DNA of 64,000 nucleotides from Pseudomonas cannabina (lineage in GTDB: Bacteria; Pseudomonadota; Gammaproteobacteria; Pseudomonadales; Pseudomonadaceae). Positions 48,141-57,266 of this stretch are shown here, in pieces. The translations under genes and the position numbers were made by a program. The stretch spans positions 5,335,501 to 5,399,500 of the forward strand of contig NZ_FNKU01000001.1 of the NCBI RefSeq assembly GCF_900100365.1. Direction: 5' to 3'. Every line of letters begins with the position of its first letter. Within the stretch, counting starts at the first letter, position 1. Below the pieces are notes generated by a model that was not told where the DNA came from, searched no databases, and saw nothing but the letters and a program-made list of their open reading frames with translations.

Positions 48141-50017
48141 ATGAAAACGACCCTTCTTCAACATCACCCACAGCTTGGCTATGTATCGACGAGCAGCCTG
48201 CGCGATCTTCCTGCCGAGCTGCCTCTGGCCCATGAATGTTCAAGCCTGATCTCGTTTCGCAAACACGCGGTTCGCAAGCCCGACAAGGTGATTAAAAAAC
48301 TGCATGCGGCACAACGACCCATTTGCATGTACGGGGAGGGTGCCTATTGCTTTTATGGCGTCCAGAGTGATTCGCCGCTGGCGCCGCTACTGTTGTGGGA
48401 CGCCGCGCATTTTCTGAACGTTGGCGAGAAGATCACGGTTATCGAAGACACACCTGTCGGGTGTTATCTGGATCGCGACTACTTCACCAAATCGCTTATA
48501 GCGGTCGAGCGTTCGGCTACTTCTATTACGTATGAAAAGCGATCGAAGCTGGCCGCCGAAGCGGATGACGACCTGGATAGCTGGAGCTTCTGTCTCCCTG
48601 TAAGGCCGGGCGACGCCACGGTTCTGAATGCCGTGGTGAAACGCATTCTGGAAATCGACGTCGCTCGCAAAGAAATACTTTTGTGCGGCACCCCCGGTAG
48701 CAACTTCGCCTATTTCAACCAGGTGCATATTGTTGGTGAAGACATCACCGCGCCGCCTGTACAGATCTGCAAGAAGAATCGCCTCGCGCAGGAGGCCCGT
48801 TACAGTAACCTGGTGATCCTGCATGACCGGGTCTTTCTGCCCCGGCATTTCGGCGAGATCGTGCGCCGCTTCGGGCCGCGTTATCCGTTGATGACACTGC
48901 AAAGTCTTTTTTTTGACAATCGAATCAGTATGCATCCACGCCGCTACTCGGATTACGGCATGGCGATGGGCGAAATTGCAGAAGGTTTGCAAGGGCTGAA
49001 CCGCAATTGTAGCGATGCAGCCATTATTGCCCCATCAATATTTTCCGAGATCGAGCGGACCGGGTTCTGTTGTGCCAGCCCGATGCGTCATAACAATGAT
49101 TCTAGGGAAGGTCTGAAAAAGCCTTTTCTTCAAAAGTCGAAGCCAGTAAATACAGGCGCTCCAGCCCGGTTCCTCTCCAAAAAAATGGGCTTTTTCAGAG
49201 GATACCTAGCTACCCGACCGGGAGTCTCTATATTTGCCGCAAGGACGTGTGGAACGCCTACCCGCTGGATGAATCCCTTTATTGGGTAGAGTTTGAAGAC
49301 ATCGAACATGGAATACGCCTCTCCAAAGCTGGCGTGCCGGGCAGAGTCAATCCATTCGGTATCACTCAATCAGTTACCTCACGCGCACTCTTGGGTGCAG
49401 AAACCGTTGTTCAGTCCGTGAGTGGCAAGCTGGAGCGCGTCGGCCCGCGTTATTTTTCGCTCCTTCGAAAAAAACCTCTCATCAACCTCTACGCCGAGAC
49501 GGCTCTATCCAAACTGCATCAGTTTGGAAGAAAGTACCTTGCCAGCCCTACGACGGTGACAATTCCCACAGGCCTTGGCCGAGTCAGTGTGCGGAGCTGG
49601 ATTGAACTGATTGATCATGTTGTCCAGCAGGCTACTTTCAGAAATGATATCGAGGCGGTAAAAGAGTTTATTGCCGACTTCGAAAAGCTGGTGCTGTTTG
49701 ACCAGTTACCCAACACTCGGCAAGAGTTTCTAATCAATCGATTCCTTGCCAACCCCATCCACACCAAACAAACGCTGATCATTCAAAGTAGCGAAATACG
49801 CAACATGCTGCGGCAACGCAGCTCACGTACCTGGTTTGTCGGCAGCCATGATGAGTATTTTCATCATCACCTGTTGTCGCTTCCGGGGATTGTGATTTCA
49901 GCGGTTCGCGCTTACCGGAACAACGGAAAGATTTTCTATTTCGAGAGCCTGTGGGACGCAGTAAAAGCCATCTACAACTCCACGCCGTTCAAGTATTACG
50001 CCAGGAGCTCAAAGTGA
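48141..50017 (+). pseudogene. Glycosyltransferase gene interrupted by a 100-bp element
   Basis: A GT-A-type glycosyltransferase of the polysaccharide island. The 5' part encodes 321 normal residues (a DUF-like N-terminal half, then LLCGTPGSNFAYFNQVHIV and the LHDRVFLP acidic motif) and then continues out of frame to a stop at 49289. The 3' part begins in a different frame with GSLYICRKDVWNAYPLDESL and WVEFEDIEHGIRLSKAG and runs to 50017. Removing the element plus one CTAG copy joins both into one frame of 590 codons plus stop. Remaining activity of the truncated product is unlikely. The next gene starts on its stop. Confidence 0.85.
49106..49205. mobile_element. MITE-like 100-bp insertion with IS5-type ends
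   Basis: The ends are inverted repeats: GGAAGGTCTGAAAAAGCC on the left and, read inward from the right, GTATCCTCTGAAAAAGCC, with the inner 12 bp (49112-49123 and 49188-49199) perfect. They are flanked by a 4-bp direct duplication CTAG (49102-49105 and 49206-49209). The GGAAGGTCTGAA start and YTAR-type 4-bp target fit IS5-family elements. It has no coding capacity and would need a transposase in trans. Confidence 0.82.
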
Positions 50018-50619
50018 AGATATTCGTCGTTTCGCATTTGAGCTCTGGCCCTTCAGGTGAGGCGCTTGCAGGGCAGCTTTCCCGCATCCGGCACGAGCAA
50101 GGAAAAACCGTCCCGGTCCTGGTCATCGATGAGCGCCACAACCTGCGCGAACCTTCTACCGATGATCGGACTGTAGGCAGCGCCGAGTTTAGTCTGGATG
50201 ACTTTCTGCACGAGAACGGTATCAGCGGCATCGTCGCCAACCGGATTGCGTTGCTGATGGATAAAGTCGATAGCGACTGGATAATGATTGATTTCGGGCA
50301 GCATGACTTGCCCACCTGCATGGACTTCATCCAGAAAGTCGCCCGTTATAACTATCTGGCCCCGACGTTACGGAACCGCAACCTGGTAATCCTCGTGCCT
50401 GCGATGTACCTCGGCGTCTGTTCGCGGGCCTTCAATGCGTCGTTCAACAATTTGCCGTCAAGTGCCTCTGAATCGATTCGATCTGCACGAGTCGGCAGGC
50501 TATTCAGGATCACCCGCATCGAGAAAGTATTGATTAGCCTGCCACTGCTGTACGGGCTATTGCGGCGTGTGCGGCACCTTTTACGACGGCTGTTCCGACG
50601 GGCGTCGATCACCGCCTGA
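50014..50619 (+). CDS. Unknown protein of the polysaccharide island
   Basis: A 201-aa protein with a basic C-terminus (RVRHLLRRLFRR). It starts MKIFVVSHLSSGPSGEAL, followed by alternating beta/alpha patterns. I recognise no family. It starts on GTG, overlapping the glycosyltransferase stop, with AGGAG upstream. Position suggests a helper in polysaccharide assembly. Confidence 0.65.
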   Translation: MKIFVVSHLSSGPSGEALAGQLSRIRHEQGKTVPVLVIDERHNLREPSTDDRTVGSAEFSLDDFLHENGISGIVANRIALLMDKVDSDWIMIDFGQHDLPTCMDFIQKVARYNYLAPTLRNRNLVILVPAMYLGVCSRAFNASFNNLPSSASESIRSARVGRLFRITRIEKVLISLPLLYGLLRRVRHLLRRLFRRASITA

Positions 50620-50695
50620 CTGCTCTTTACGGCAGCACCGAACAGGCCGCGACGTTCTGTGGCAGTTGTTCTTTCCGATTACAAGGTTGAAAAGC

Positions 50696-51739
50696 ATGCA
50701 TCATCTTTCGGCTGTTGATTCCAGAAAAATCAGCGTAGTTATTCAAGGCCCGCTCTACCGCAACCTGAGCCCCGAACGGAATATCTTCGCCTGCATCGCA
50801 TCGATCAGAGCGCACCTGCCGCAGGCGGAAATCATCGTGTCGACCTGGCGCAGTGAAGACATTTCGGCCATCGAGGTCGATCAGATTGTCGTGTCAGATG
50901 ACCCTGGTTCTTTCATCGATGATGCCGACAACCAGATCAACACCAACCGCATGCTGCGATCAACGTTGTGCGGGATTCAGGCTGCGACAAGGCCCTACGT
51001 CATGAAGATGCGCGCCGATCACAACCTGACCAGCGCAGCCCTCGCCGTTGCGGGGCAGTACGACGAGACCGAGTCAGCCGAGCTGCGCCTTTTCGATACG
51101 CCCATCACTGCTACAACGCTCTACATCCGTGACCCGGCGCGCTTCCCTCTACTGTTCCACATCTCCGATCTGGTTCAGTTCGGCAGCCGCGACGCCATGC
51201 TTTTCATGTGGGAACAGCCGCTGTTCGAAAGGGCAGACCTCTTCAACCCGAAACCTTCACGCAACCCCTTCGGAAACTTCGTCGGCTACACGTCTGCACG
51301 TATGGTCAGCGAACAGGCGATCATGCTCGGCGCCATGCGCAGGCGTGGCATAGACGCCAAACTGACGAGACCGTGCCAGGTGGGGCTAAGCAATCTGAAA
51401 TTGTGGGACGAAGTTCTGAGGTGCAACTTCAGGGTACTGGACCATGGCGTCGCCGGTGTCGATTTCCCCGAACGTTTCGTGGCAAATAATTACGTGCTGA
51501 AAACGCTCTACAGCGCCGCAGATATAGAGCAACTGCGGCATCTCGGAACCGAAGCCTACACGGTCAGGATCATGCGCATCTGGCTCAATCAGTACGTGCT
51601 GAACTGCCTGCGACCTGGCTGGTGGGTATCCTCCATCACCATCGCGCTATTCACGATCTCGCCAACACTGGCCAAGGCCGTGCGCTCGTACTGGCGCAAG
51701 TCGAGGAAGCTGGTGCATGCGGAGGCGTATCGGGTTTAG
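50696..51739 (+). CDS. WavE-family polysaccharide biosynthesis protein
   Basis: A 347-aa protein of the WavE/LPS-synthesis family: VVIQGPLYR, IIVSTWRSED, VSDDPGS and VMKMRADHNLT are characteristic. WavE proteins are putative glycosyltransferases for LPS or capsule. It ends in a hydrophobic segment and basic tail. AAGG precedes the ATG at 50696. It appears to be the last gene of the island. Confidence 0.8.
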   Translation: MHHLSAVDSRKISVVIQGPLYRNLSPERNIFACIASIRAHLPQAEIIVSTWRSEDISAIEVDQIVVSDDPGSFIDDADNQINTNRMLRSTLCGIQAATRPYVMKMRADHNLTSAALAVAGQYDETESAELRLFDTPITATTLYIRDPARFPLLFHISDLVQFGSRDAMLFMWEQPLFERADLFNPKPSRNPFGNFVGYTSARMVSEQAIMLGAMRRRGIDAKLTRPCQVGLSNLKLWDEVLRCNFRVLDHGVAGVDFPERFVANNYVLKTLYSAADIEQLRHLGTEAYTVRIMRIWLNQYVLNCLRPGWWVSSITIALFTISPTLAKAVRSYWRKSRKLVHAEAYRV

Positions 51740-52056
51740 AAACCATGATATTTGCGCAGGTGTGTGTGCCACAAAGTAATCATGTGCAGAGAATCGTACG
51801 CGGGGTCATCGTACATTTGCCTTGATGGGGCAGCTCGGGTTCATGGCGTACAGCTCACGGAGCAACATATACCGATCGGTCCCGAGCCCCGGCAGACCCC
51901 ATGGACCCAATCACATCGAGCCTTTTCTCGTCGTCCTTGGTTTTCAAAACCAGGGACTACAGTCGCCCGAGTTTGGTGGCCAACTTCTTTCGTTATTTCG
52001 GCGACTTCGCGTGCTTCCAGGAAAAGATCAAGCAGCATCGGGTAGTGAACGTCAGG
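51740..52056. other. Gene-free stretch after the polysaccharide island
   Basis: About 317 bases with no supported gene, no strong repeat and no clear terminator. Short open stretches on both strands resemble no family I know. It may contain decayed coding sequence, but nothing supports that directly. Confidence 0.5.
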
Positions 52057-52812
52057 TCAGGCGATGCTGCGCATCGCGTCGGTCAGATCTCTCTGGCATT
52101 TGATCAACGCCGCCTTGATGGTGTCGATGGCTTTTTCTATTCGCCAAACGGGTCCGACTACGTCAATCGCGTACTGACCTTGTGGCGTCTGCAGGCCGAC
52201 TGCGATTGCGCCAACACCTGGTGTGTGCTCATCGAAGTCCGTTGCAAATCCGCTCTGCCGAATCTCTTCGAGCTGCCCAAATAACTGTTCGAGGGTTGGT
52301 GTCTGGGCAGTCAGCTGCTTGACCTTGGAGCCCAGAATATTTCTCACTGCCTTATCACTCATGGCAGACAACAGGATTTTGCCACCCGCTGTTGCGTAGA
52401 TACTCAGGAAGTTACCCGCTACTGGCGCGACACGTAGCGCACTGGGTGAGACCACCGTGTGCAGAATCAACAATTCGGCTCCGCTGGCACCTATCAGAAC
52501 CGCTGTTTCGCCTGTTGCCCGCGACAACTCTTCAAGGTACGGCCGCGCCTTCTGTGTGATGTCGACATGGCTGTGCGAGGCCAGACGCATCAATGCCGGA
52601 CCCAGACAAACCCCACCTGGACCATTTACTTCCAGAAGTTCCTCTTGAGCCAACGCATCCACCATCCGCTGAACGGTGGAGCGTGGCAGTCCACTTTTTT
52701 TAGCGATGGCTCCGAGGCTTAAACCCTTGGGTTCGTCTTCCAGAGTCCGCAGGATTGCTGCCGCCCGCGCGATGACGCCGACACTGCCCCGATCAGATTC
52801 CGTAACCGTCAT
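52057..52812 (-). CDS. IclR-family transcriptional regulator
   Basis: A 251-aa regulator with an N-terminal winged HTH (LGAIAKKSGLPRSTVQRMVDAL, about residues 30-80) and a C-terminal IclR effector domain (TGETAVLIGASGAELLILHTV, YATAGGKILLSA). The ATG at 52812 has GGAG upstream. It is divergent from the efflux operon, separated by 82 bases, so it is the likely local regulator; the ligand is unknown. Confidence 0.92.
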   Translation of the reverse strand: MTVTESDRGSVGVIARAAAILRTLEDEPKGLSLGAIAKKSGLPRSTVQRMVDALAQEELLEVNGPGGVCLGPALMRLASHSHVDITQKARPYLEELSRATGETAVLIGASGAELLILHTVVSPSALRVAPVAGNFLSIYATAGGKILLSAMSDKAVRNILGSKVKQLTAQTPTLEQLFGQLEEIRQSGFATDFDEHTPGVGAIAVGLQTPQGQYAIDVVGPVWRIEKAIDTIKAALIKCQRDLTDAMRSIA

Positions 52813-52894
52813 GGTCTTGCTCCAAGTATCATTGGTTGGTATAGTGTATCGAATAAATGATTTGTCATCGTCTCCCCGCAACAGGAATTTTCTT

Positions 52895-54421
52895 TTGTCA
52901 GCACCTATTAAGCCCCCTGTTCCGGCACCATTCGGTTGGCGACTGGCTATCGGCTTGGTGGGCGTATTGCTCGCTGCTCTCACCGCCGGTATCAACGACC
53001 GGGTCACCGAAACGGTTCTGGCAGATATTCTAGGTGTTTTTGGTTTGAGTCACGACCACGGTACCTGGATTGGCACCGCCTATGCTGCGGCGGAAGTGAG
53101 CGCCATGCTGCTATCGCCATGGCTGGCCATGACGTTCTCAATTCGCCGCTATGCCATTGTGATGACGTGCTCTTTTACCCTGTTCGGCATCCTCACACCT
53201 TTCGCACCCAACTATGAAAGCCTGGTCATGCTGCGCGTGTTGCAGGGGCTGGCAGGGGGCGCGTTGCCACCGCTGTTGATGACCGCCGCCCTGCGCTTCT
53301 TGCCATGGCACATCAAATTGTATGGACTTTCTGCATATGCCCTGACGGCAACGTTCGGCCCTAACCTTGCTACACCGCTAGCCGCGCTGTGGACGGATGG
53401 CGGCGATTGGAGAATGGTGTTCTGGCAGGTCGTGCCTACAAGTTTGATAGGTGCTGGCTTAATTGCCTATGGCCTGCCTCAGGATCCGATTCGGCTGGAA
53501 CGCTTCAAGCAGGCCGACTGGCGTGGCGCATTGCTAGGCGTGTCTGGCATTTCCATGCTGATAGTGGCCCTTACTCAGGGAGAGCGACTCGATTGGCTGA
53601 ACTCGCCGCTGATTGCATTCATGCTCCTGGGCGCTGCAACGACATTGCCTCTGTTTCTGCTTAACGAATGGTTCCACCCCCTGCCGTTGTTTAAGTTACA
53701 GCTGCTGGAGCGTCGCAATTTCGCCTTCGGTATCGTGACTCTTTGCCTGTTCCTGATGCTGACGATGGCTGGCGGTTCCATTCCTTCGGCGTACCTGACA
53801 GAGATTCAGGGATATCGTTATCTGCAGACTATGCCAACGGCCCTGATGATTGCTCTCCCGCAATTGCTACTGACGCCCTTGGTGGCCTTCGTGGTCAATC
53901 GCAATTGGGTGGACTCCCGGTATGTCATCGGTGCGGGACTCGTCTTGATGGCTATCGCCTGCATCGGTGGTTCACTTTTGACCAGTGAGTGGGTTCGCGA
54001 AGACTTTTATGCGCTGCAGATCATCCATGCATTTGCACAGCCCATGATCGTGGTGCCGTTGTTGATGAACGCCACAGGCGTGATCCAGCCCATGGAAGGC
54101 CCATTTGCGTCCTCCATGGTCAACACCCTGCGAGGCCTGTTTTCAGTCGTCGGTGCTTCTGCACTGGAAAACCTGATCACTCATCGGGAGCACCTGCACT
54201 CCAACACGCTGCTGGATGGTCTGTACGCGAGCCATAAGCTATTTGATCCGCTCCAGACTTCAAATCTCGCAGCCATCGCTGAGCGTGTTCAGCGGCAAGC
54301 ATACGTGCTGAGCTTCAGCGACGCCTATCTCGCGTTGCTGGTGGTTGTCGCCGTCTTGCTTATCGTCTTGCTGACCCTGCCCCGACGCGCCTATCCACCG
54401 CAACCTCCGGTATCGCAATGA
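52895..54421 (+). CDS. DHA2-type MFS efflux transporter
   Basis: A 508-aa inner-membrane transporter of the EmrB/QacA (14-helix) class, with long hydrophobic helices throughout and LRVLQGLAGGALPPLLMT in the conserved motif region. The start is TTG at 52895, since no ATG in frame lies near; AGGA is upstream. The next gene starts four bases before its stop, giving a pump, adaptor and outer-membrane channel set. Confidence 0.9.
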   Translation: MSAPIKPPVPAPFGWRLAIGLVGVLLAALTAGINDRVTETVLADILGVFGLSHDHGTWIGTAYAAAEVSAMLLSPWLAMTFSIRRYAIVMTCSFTLFGILTPFAPNYESLVMLRVLQGLAGGALPPLLMTAALRFLPWHIKLYGLSAYALTATFGPNLATPLAALWTDGGDWRMVFWQVVPTSLIGAGLIAYGLPQDPIRLERFKQADWRGALLGVSGISMLIVALTQGERLDWLNSPLIAFMLLGAATTLPLFLLNEWFHPLPLFKLQLLERRNFAFGIVTLCLFLMLTMAGGSIPSAYLTEIQGYRYLQTMPTALMIALPQLLLTPLVAFVVNRNWVDSRYVIGAGLVLMAIACIGGSLLTSEWVREDFYALQIIHAFAQPMIVVPLLMNATGVIQPMEGPFASSMVNTLRGLFSVVGASALENLITHREHLHSNTLLDGLYASHKLFDPLQTSNLAAIAERVQRQAYVLSFSDAYLALLVVVAVLLIVLLTLPRRAYPPQPPVSQ

Positions 54422-55452
54422 AACAACACAGAACCGCCATCAGCCTGGTCTGCTCCGCTGTCGTCCTATGCGCCGTGTATAGCGCTTATCACGTTCTTTC
54501 CACCGATGCTGTACAGAGCACCGACGATGCCTACGTCAGAGCAGACTCGGTGCTGATTTCTGCACGTCTTCCGGGACAGGTTACGAAGGTACTGGTGGAT
54601 GACAACCAGGCGGTCAAAGCCGGCCAGATACTTGCCGAACTCGATGATCGTGATTTTCTGGTCGCTCGAGCATCGGCGGCAGCGACCGTATCGGCTGCCA
54701 AGGCACAATTATTAAACCTGCAGGCGAGTATCGAGCGTCAGGCAGCAGTTATTGATCAAGCTGCGGCCACTACCCGTGCAACCGCAGCATCGCTGAAATT
54801 CGCTCAGGTCAACCAGCAGCGCTATCTGAACCTTTCGAATGCTGGGGCGGGAACGCAGCAAGAACGTCAGAGAGCTGAATCGGAACTGCAAAGCTGGCAA
54901 GCGTCGCGCGACCGCGATGAGGCGTCCCGGGTTGCCGCAACCAAAACCCTCGATGTGCTAAAGGCCCAGCTCGAAGCCGCGAAGGCCGAACTTGCCAAGG
55001 ATCAGGCCGCGTTGAGTCAGGCTGAGCTGAACGTTTCCTACACCAGAATTACCGCTCCACAGGACGGCATGGTAGGCCTGCGCTCGGTTCGCGTCGGCGC
55101 CTATGTTTCACAAGGGCAGCCCCTGATGGCTGTTGTGCCGCTACACGAAGCCTTTGTAGTGGCCAATTTTCGAGAAACTCAGCTGGCACGTATGGTCATG
55201 AATCAGGCAGTCGAATTGCACGTCGACAGTATTCCGGATCACAGCTTTCGAGGGCATATCGAAAGTGTCGCGCCGGCGACCGGCGTGTCCTTTTCGGAGA
55301 TCGCACCGGATAACGCGACTGGCAACTTCACGAAAGTCGTTCAGCGAATTCCAGTGAAAATTATGTTTGAGCCGAATCAGGCTGATCTTGATCGGTTGCG
55401 TATCGGTATGTCGGTCGTCGCCAGTGTCGACACTACCAAGGGGCAGAGATGA
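54418..55452 (+). CDS. EmrA/HlyD-type membrane fusion protein
   Basis: A 344-aa periplasmic adaptor with one N-terminal anchor helix, a split biotinyl-lipoyl domain (STDDAYVRADSVLISARLPG and SYTRITAPQDGMVGLR) and a long coiled-coil hairpin between (about 90-210). It couples the MFS pump to the outer-membrane channel. It overlaps the genes on both sides by four bases. Confidence 0.92.
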   Translation: MKQHRTAISLVCSAVVLCAVYSAYHVLSTDAVQSTDDAYVRADSVLISARLPGQVTKVLVDDNQAVKAGQILAELDDRDFLVARASAAATVSAAKAQLLNLQASIERQAAVIDQAAATTRATAASLKFAQVNQQRYLNLSNAGAGTQQERQRAESELQSWQASRDRDEASRVAATKTLDVLKAQLEAAKAELAKDQAALSQAELNVSYTRITAPQDGMVGLRSVRVGAYVSQGQPLMAVVPLHEAFVVANFRETQLARMVMNQAVELHVDSIPDHSFRGHIESVAPATGVSFSEIAPDNATGNFTKVVQRIPVKIMFEPNQADLDRLRIGMSVVASVDTTKGQR

Positions 55453-56858
55453 AGCGCACTTTGCTGTTCATGGCGTTGGCGTGTCTGGGGGCATGCTCGG
55501 TCGGCCCGGACTTTCATGCCCCGCGTTCTGAGCTTCCAGAGACCTGGCAAGCTAACATCCAGCCGGGCTCAACCCTCACCGGGAAAGCTGATAGCCAGTG
55601 GTGGCAGCAACTAGGGGATTCTCAGCTCACCACTTTGGTCGAACGTGCGGCGAAAGCCAACTTTGACGTGCGTATGGCCAGCAATCGCCTGGAACAGAGC
55701 AGGCTGATGCGCCAGGTAACCGGCAGTGAGCAGCTCCCGGGCGTCAGTGCCAACGGCGCGTACGAGCGGGCGCGGAACAGCTCTGTGGGTAATCTTGACG
55801 AGTCTGGCCTGGAAGGCCAGGCGTCTTTCGAACTTTGGAGCGGCGCTATCGACGCCAGCTGGGAGCTCGACCTCTGGGGGCATGTGCGCCGCAATATCGA
55901 GGCGGCTGATGCCGACGTCGCGTTGACTCAAGCGCAGCGTGACGGCGTCCTGCTGAGCATTGTTGCTGAAACCGCCAGCAACTATATACGCCTCAGGGGT
56001 GTTCAAGCCCGTCTTGGGGTCGCCCGGCAAAACCTGGAGATCGCCCGGCAAAGTTACCAACTGACCAAGACTCGCTTTGACAATGGTGTAACTACCAATC
56101 TGGACACTGCCAACTCGGCGGCCCAAGTGGCGACCATTGAAGCCCAGCTTCCTGTGCTTGGCGCTCAGCAAGACCGCTTGATCAACGTCTTGAGCTTGTT
56201 AATGGGCGAGGCGCCGCGGGCGCTGCGTGCCGACTTGATTGAGCCGAAGGCCATCCCGAATCCGGCACCGGATGTGCCGGTCGGCCTGCCATCCGAGCTT
56301 GCTCAGCGTCGCCCCGACATTCAACAAAGCGAGGCGGCTTTGCACCGCGCAACGGCAGCTATTGGCGTGGCACAGGCCGACTTCTACCCCCGCATCAGCT
56401 TAGGCGCCAGTATCGGTTCCCAGGCCTTGAACGGTTCCAGCTTCGGGGACTGGGGATCTCGGATGTGGTCCTACGGACCAAGTTTGTACCTTCCCGTTTT
56501 TCAGGGTGGCCGCCTTACCGGCACTTTGGAGTTGCGAAAGCGTCAGGAGCAGGAAGCCGCAATCGACTATCAGCGCGTGGTGCTTAACGCATGGCATGAA
56601 GTCGACAATGCCATGACTGATTACTCGGCCGAACAGCAACATCACATAGCCTTGGCCGAAGCTGTGCGTCAGAACATGATAGCGCTGAGTACGGCGCGCG
56701 ACCGCTACAGCCAAGGCGCAGCAGATTTCATTAACGTGCTGGGTGTACAGCGCGCGCTATTGGCCACTCAAAGCGAGCTGGTCGACAGCGCTACGCAGGC
56801 GGCACTTGACCGGGTGCAGCTGTATCGAGTTCTCGGTGGCAGTTGGCCCAAGGAGTGA
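55449..56858 (+). CDS. NodT/OprM-type outer-membrane channel lipoprotein
   Basis: A 469-aa RND/MFS-type outer-membrane factor with lipobox LGAC, SVGPDFHAP, and two OEP repeats (SWELDLWGHVRRNIEAADADV and ELAQRRPDIQQSEAAL). It completes the tripartite exporter. About 400 bases without a gene follow, including the hairpin at 57032. Confidence 0.93.
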   Translation: MKRTLLFMALACLGACSVGPDFHAPRSELPETWQANIQPGSTLTGKADSQWWQQLGDSQLTTLVERAAKANFDVRMASNRLEQSRLMRQVTGSEQLPGVSANGAYERARNSSVGNLDESGLEGQASFELWSGAIDASWELDLWGHVRRNIEAADADVALTQAQRDGVLLSIVAETASNYIRLRGVQARLGVARQNLEIARQSYQLTKTRFDNGVTTNLDTANSAAQVATIEAQLPVLGAQQDRLINVLSLLMGEAPRALRADLIEPKAIPNPAPDVPVGLPSELAQRRPDIQQSEAALHRATAAIGVAQADFYPRISLGASIGSQALNGSSFGDWGSRMWSYGPSLYLPVFQGGRLTGTLELRKRQEQEAAIDYQRVVLNAWHEVDNAMTDYSAEQQHHIALAEAVRQNMIALSTARDRYSQGAADFINVLGVQRALLATQSELVDSATQAALDRVQLYRVLGGSWPKE

Positions 56859-57031
56859 CAGCCCAGTGCTCCATCTCTACTCGCCCTATGTGTCTATCTC
56901 AACGGTGCCCAGAAGCAAGGCAAACCGCGTGCTATAGACTTGACGCTATTGAGACCTGCAAGACATTTAGTGCGGTGAATGTCGGTTGTGGTAGCACATG
57001 CCGGTCAGTAGCTGAGTATCGAGACATTAAA

Positions 57032-57052
57032 AAGCCGGCTTGTGGCCGGCTT
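57032..57052 (-). terminator. Terminator after the S24-type gene
   Basis: AAGCCGGC and GCCGGCTT form an 8-bp stem with a 5-base loop (TTGTG). Read on the minus strand it is followed by TTTTT, so it fits the end of the transcript coming from 57267. The rest of the 56859-57266 gap shows no gene. Confidence 0.75.
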
Positions 57053-57266
57053 CTCGTAGGCGGTTCCGGTCTATTTTTGATAAACCGCAATCGCCTTCAA
57101 CAGGTGCGCTCCTGAAGAAGCGCGAATAAATAACAGAGCAAACGGATCATCCGCCCCATTCCAGCCCCCACCGCTCAACAGCGCGCTGGGTGCTTTGGAT
57201 GGGGCACAGGATACTAAACCTCGCCGTCAATGCCCAGCCCGAAGACCTCTCAAATCCTAAACCGGG

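Noticed and set aside
48141..50017. Programmed frameshift joining the two halves of the glycosyltransferase
   Set aside because: The inverted ends, the 100-bp length and the CTAG duplication explain the split. Only precise excision restores the frame, and no slippery site with a downstream structure is seen.
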